63,160 nt of DNA from Streptomyces filipinensis. GTDB taxonomy: Bacteria; Actinomycetota; Actinomycetes; Streptomycetales; Streptomycetaceae. Under the pieces are notes generated by a model that saw nothing but the letters and a program-made list of their open reading frames with translations, was not told the DNA's origin and ran no database searches. The stretch covers positions 1 through 63,160 of the forward strand of contig NZ_BMTD01000033.1 of assembly GCF_014649495.1 (NCBI RefSeq), in the 5' to 3' direction. Every line of letters starts with the position of its first letter. Position 1 is the stretch's first letter. Below, piece after piece: positions 61,304 through 63,160 of the stretch. The translations under genes were made by a program, and so were the position numbers.

Positions 61304-61617
61304 CGCACCCAACGATCACCGGAGCCTCGCGCCATAGCCCATCAGACACCGCCATGCCGCACAGGCATCCAACGCAGACAGTTGGAACGAGTGCGCCGCG
61401 GTCGATGAACTGGGACATCGCCTGGCGGACGGCCCTGGTTCGTACAGACACGGCGTTGGCGTTGAAAGCCAGGTAGCGGATTCCAGGCCGGGCGCTGGCG
61501 GGGCCGCCTCAGGCCGTCACGAGCGCCGTTCAACGGCGCCACGACCATCGGTGTCAGTGGCATCGACGACTATGGCCCCACCCGGCACCACACCGCCCCT
61601 GGTCTGAGAGGACTCCC
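61304..61617. other. Intergenic region after the caspase-STAND gene
   Basis: About 314 bases contain no gene I can support. A minus-strand stretch (61470-61350) gives YLAFNANAVSVRTRAVRQAM, which looks protein-like but is short and has no start, and may be a relic. Confidence 0.3.
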
Positions 61618-62235
61618 GTGGCTCAATCCTTCACCGTGCACCTGGACTTCGGCAGCCACCGCATCGAAAACGTCGCCTTGCACTGGGGACTTGGACCGGG
61701 CAGGGATACGCGAAGAGACGCTCCCAGCTCGGGCACTGACATCGAGGTCCCGGCCGTGGTTGAGCTCCTCGATCGGATTGCTGCTGGAGCGATCACTGCC
61801 GAGCAGGCCCGAGACAAGCTGAACCATCTGGCGGTCGCGATCAAGGAGCGGATGGATCGCGAGTATGAGGAAATGATCGAGCTGATGGAGCAGCCCCTGC
61901 CTCGTTCAGTGCGCCAAGAGGTTCGCTTCGATGACCGGTGGGTGTATGCCGTGTCGACCGACGCCATCCCCGACTCAATCAAGATCGGCGTTGCGAAGGA
62001 CATAGCGCAGCGGATCAAGTCGTTGCAGTCAGGCTCCGCTACCACACTGGAACTTCGCTGGAGCGCTCGCGGCGGGTTCCCTCTCGAGCGCTACCTGCAT
62101 GAGCAATTCGATGCCAGGCGCACTCACGGGGAGTGGTTCGACTTCCAGGGCCGCCCCGACCCCGTCCAAGAGATCAACGAGACCGCTCACGTCTTTCTCC
62201 AGCGGTACGCCGAGAGAGGGCCCACACACCTGTAA
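61618..62235 (+). CDS. T5orf172/Mug113 (GIY-YIG-like) nuclease domain protein
   Basis: A 205-residue protein. The C-terminal domain (about 105-175) has WVYAVSTDAIPDSIKIGVAK, then DIAQRIKSLQSGSAT, then RWSARGGFPLERYLHEQFDA and RRTHGEWFDF. This is the T5orf172/Mug113 branch of the GIY-YIG fold: YAV in place of GIY, KIG, a helix with Arg, the E-x-x-L-H helix and GEWF. The N-terminal 100 residues carry a helix (ITAEQARDKLNHLAVAIKER) that may dimerise. Members occur on phages and plasmids and may be DNA nucleases. The GTG at 61618 follows GAGAGGACT. Its 3' end overlaps the WhiB gene tail on the other strand by about 49 bp. Confidence 0.7.
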   Translation: MAQSFTVHLDFGSHRIENVALHWGLGPGRDTRRDAPSSGTDIEVPAVVELLDRIAAGAITAEQARDKLNHLAVAIKERMDREYEEMIELMEQPLPRSVRQEVRFDDRWVYAVSTDAIPDSIKIGVAKDIAQRIKSLQSGSATTLELRWSARGGFPLERYLHEQFDARRTHGEWFDFQGRPDPVQEINETAHVFLQRYAERGPTHL

Positions 62236-62627
62236 GGGTTGTGAACAAATGGCCCAGCCGCGGTGGTCGCCGCCGCCAACTGTCGCCATCCGGTTGTGGT
62301 CTTGGCCGTGAGCCGCTGCACCCGGACGCCGTGCCGTCCGGCTCCACGACGGCTGGCGCCGTGCTCCACACGGGCCGTTTCCAGCAGGCGCCGCCAGGAA
62401 GTGACCGTCGGCCGGCGCCGCAGCAGAGCCCGGCGCTCTCGCTCGGTCATGCCTCCCCACACACCGAATTCAATGCGCTGGTCCAGGGCGTAGGAGAGGC
62501 ACTCGGTCCGGACGTTGCAGCCGCTGCACAGCGCTTTGGCGCGGTTTTGTGCGGCGCCTTCGACGAACAGGGCGTCGGGGTCAGCCGTCCTGCACAGCCC
62601 TTGCTCACTCCGGTCCGTCTCCGCCAT
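62187..62627 (-). CDS. WhiB-family iron-sulphur regulator
   Basis: A 146-residue protein. Four conserved cysteines, in LCRTADPDALF, ALCSGCNVRTEC, bind a 4Fe-4S cluster; GVWGG follows and then a basic DNA- or sigma-binding tail (RERRALLRRRPTVTSW). These are the defining features of actinobacterial WhiB-like proteins. The ATG at 62627 is chosen because it leaves a standard N-terminus; the frame is open from 62678. The tail after residue 80 is longer than usual and the stop lies inside the convergent T5orf172 gene, so the end may be an extension read from former non-coding DNA. It probably tunes transcription of plasmid genes. Confidence 0.8.
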   Translation of the reverse strand: MAETDRSEQGLCRTADPDALFVEGAAQNRAKALCSGCNVRTECLSYALDQRIEFGVWGGMTERERRALLRRRPTVTSWRRLLETARVEHGASRRGAGRHGVRVQRLTAKTTTGWRQLAAATTAAGPFVHNPYRCVGPLSAYRWRKT

Positions 62628-62892
62628 CCCGTGATGCCGTCCTCTCGCCTGTTCTGCCCTGTGAGTTGCCCACTGCACAGGTCAAAAGGCATATGACACT
62701 ACGTTGTTGAGGCAACCATTCCAGCATCTACCTCACGGCGTCACACCTTCGGGTGAGCGGTGATTGCTTCCTGCGCGCGGTGGCGCTACGAGATGCCCTG
62801 AAGGCGGCGCCACCAGGAGGACATCACCCGAAGCCTGGCAGGCGTCATGATCACAGGCCCTTTCGTGTCCATTCCACGGACCTGGACCGAGG

Positions 62893-63060
62893 CTAGCTCT
62901 GTGGCCTGGCTTCCTGTTGCTCAGCGGTCGGTGAGGGCGGGGTGCTCGGTTGACCCCATCGGTGCACGCACCGCTTGTACTTGCGGCCGCTGCCGCACGG
63001 GCAGGTGTCACTGCGCTGGGGTGACCGGTCGCTGCCGCCGGCGTAGGAGAGGCGGTTAAG
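62893..63060 (-). pseudogene. C-terminal SEC-C zinc motif fragment, interrupted by an IS element
   Basis: The minus strand reads LSYAGGSDRSPQRSDTCPCG, then SGRKYKRCVHRWGQ and a tail ending at TAG (62893-62895). CPCGSGRKYKRCVH is the SEC-C zinc-binding motif found at the C-termini of SecA and many small proteins. There is no start codon in the open frame, and the IS5-like transposase gene begins just beyond. The rest of the gene was most likely removed or displaced by the IS insertion. Confidence 0.55.
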
Positions 63061-63099
63061 ACGTCGTTTCTTATGGCGTGATCGTTCGTTGAACCGTGC

Positions 63100-63160
63100 A
63101 TGACGGATCTGGTTGAGCGGTTGGTGCCGGACGAGTTATGGGTGCTGTTCCGGCAGGTGG
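63100..63160 (+). mobile_element. IS5-family transposase, 5' end only
   Basis: The ATG at 63100 opens a frame reading MTDLVERLVPDELWVLFRQV, cut by the window edge. It matches the N-terminus of IS5-type transposases common in Streptomyces (LVPDELW...LF). The element's left end should lie between about 63050 and 63095, next to the interrupted SEC-C fragment. Its right end is outside the window. Confidence 0.65.

Noticed and set aside
1..63160. tRNA, rRNA or riboswitch genes
   Set aside because: I found no cloverleaf or conserved ribosomal sequence by eye; a covariance-model search would be needed to exclude small RNAs.

Overview
The window is GC-rich, densely coded actinomycete DNA, most likely Streptomyces or a close relative: GTG/TTG starts, start/stop overlaps, a WhiB regulator, an ECF sigma factor and a DUF6083-type protein. 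It looks like the end part of a linear replicon, either a linear plasmid or a chromosome arm. The first 101 bases fold into four successive hairpins, each with a 3-nt loop. At 4.8-8.6 kb there is a two-gene operon: a DnaB/RecA-like replication or telomere protein followed by a Tpg-like terminal protein. Copies of a TTATGTAACG-type element lie near the left end and just upstream of that operon. The right end of the window cuts an IS5-type transposase gene.

Nearly everything else looks like mobile or conflict-system DNA. Left to right: a two-gene HEPN module (1.2-3.8 kb) beside decayed gene remnants; the replication/telomere operon (4.8-8.6 kb); a three-gene ABC-three-component-like system made of a PD-(D/E)XK effector, a small middle component and a Rad50-like ATPase (9.2-12.8 kb); an Avs-like STAND NTPase with an N-terminal Cap4/DUF4297-like nuclease and a translationally coupled partner (13.5-19.9 kb); and a divergent cluster (20-30 kb) with an SF1 helicase, an unknown protein, a Cas4/RecB-like nuclease and a coiled-coil protein on one strand and sbcD-sbcC on the other. 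The 5' ends of two genes in that cluster are partially duplicated in tandem. A Mu/Tn7-like transposition module (30.5-34.1 kb) and an ISL3 remnant follow.

A six-gene operon at 34.6-39.9 kb is the most striking part. It encodes a Pycsar-type transmembrane effector, a Crp-family cyclic-nucleotide-binding protein, a nucleotide-cyclase-like protein, a STAND-like NTPase and two unknown proteins. The last 20 residues of the cyclase and the first 35 of the NTPase share an almost identical short motif, the arrangement expected of a bacterial amyloid-signalling pair.

Two CHAT (caspase-fold) proteases lie at 40.2-46.6 kb, one with TPRs and one followed by a small membrane protein. Then come an XRE regulator behind three palindromic operators, a DUF6083 gene, a frameshifted gene and a UvrD-like helicase (47-51.6 kb); a zinc-ribbon/Vsr-like nuclease (51.8-53.8 kb); a small membrane protein with an ECF sigma factor (54.8-55.8 kb); and a caspase-STAND-beta-propeller giant divergent from an alpha/beta hydrolase (55.9-61.3 kb). 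A T5orf172 nuclease-like gene, the WhiB gene and an interrupted SEC-C gene fill the right end. Overall the segment reads as a defence/cell-death island carried on a linear replicon. Functions are assigned from motifs read by eye; no database search was possible.
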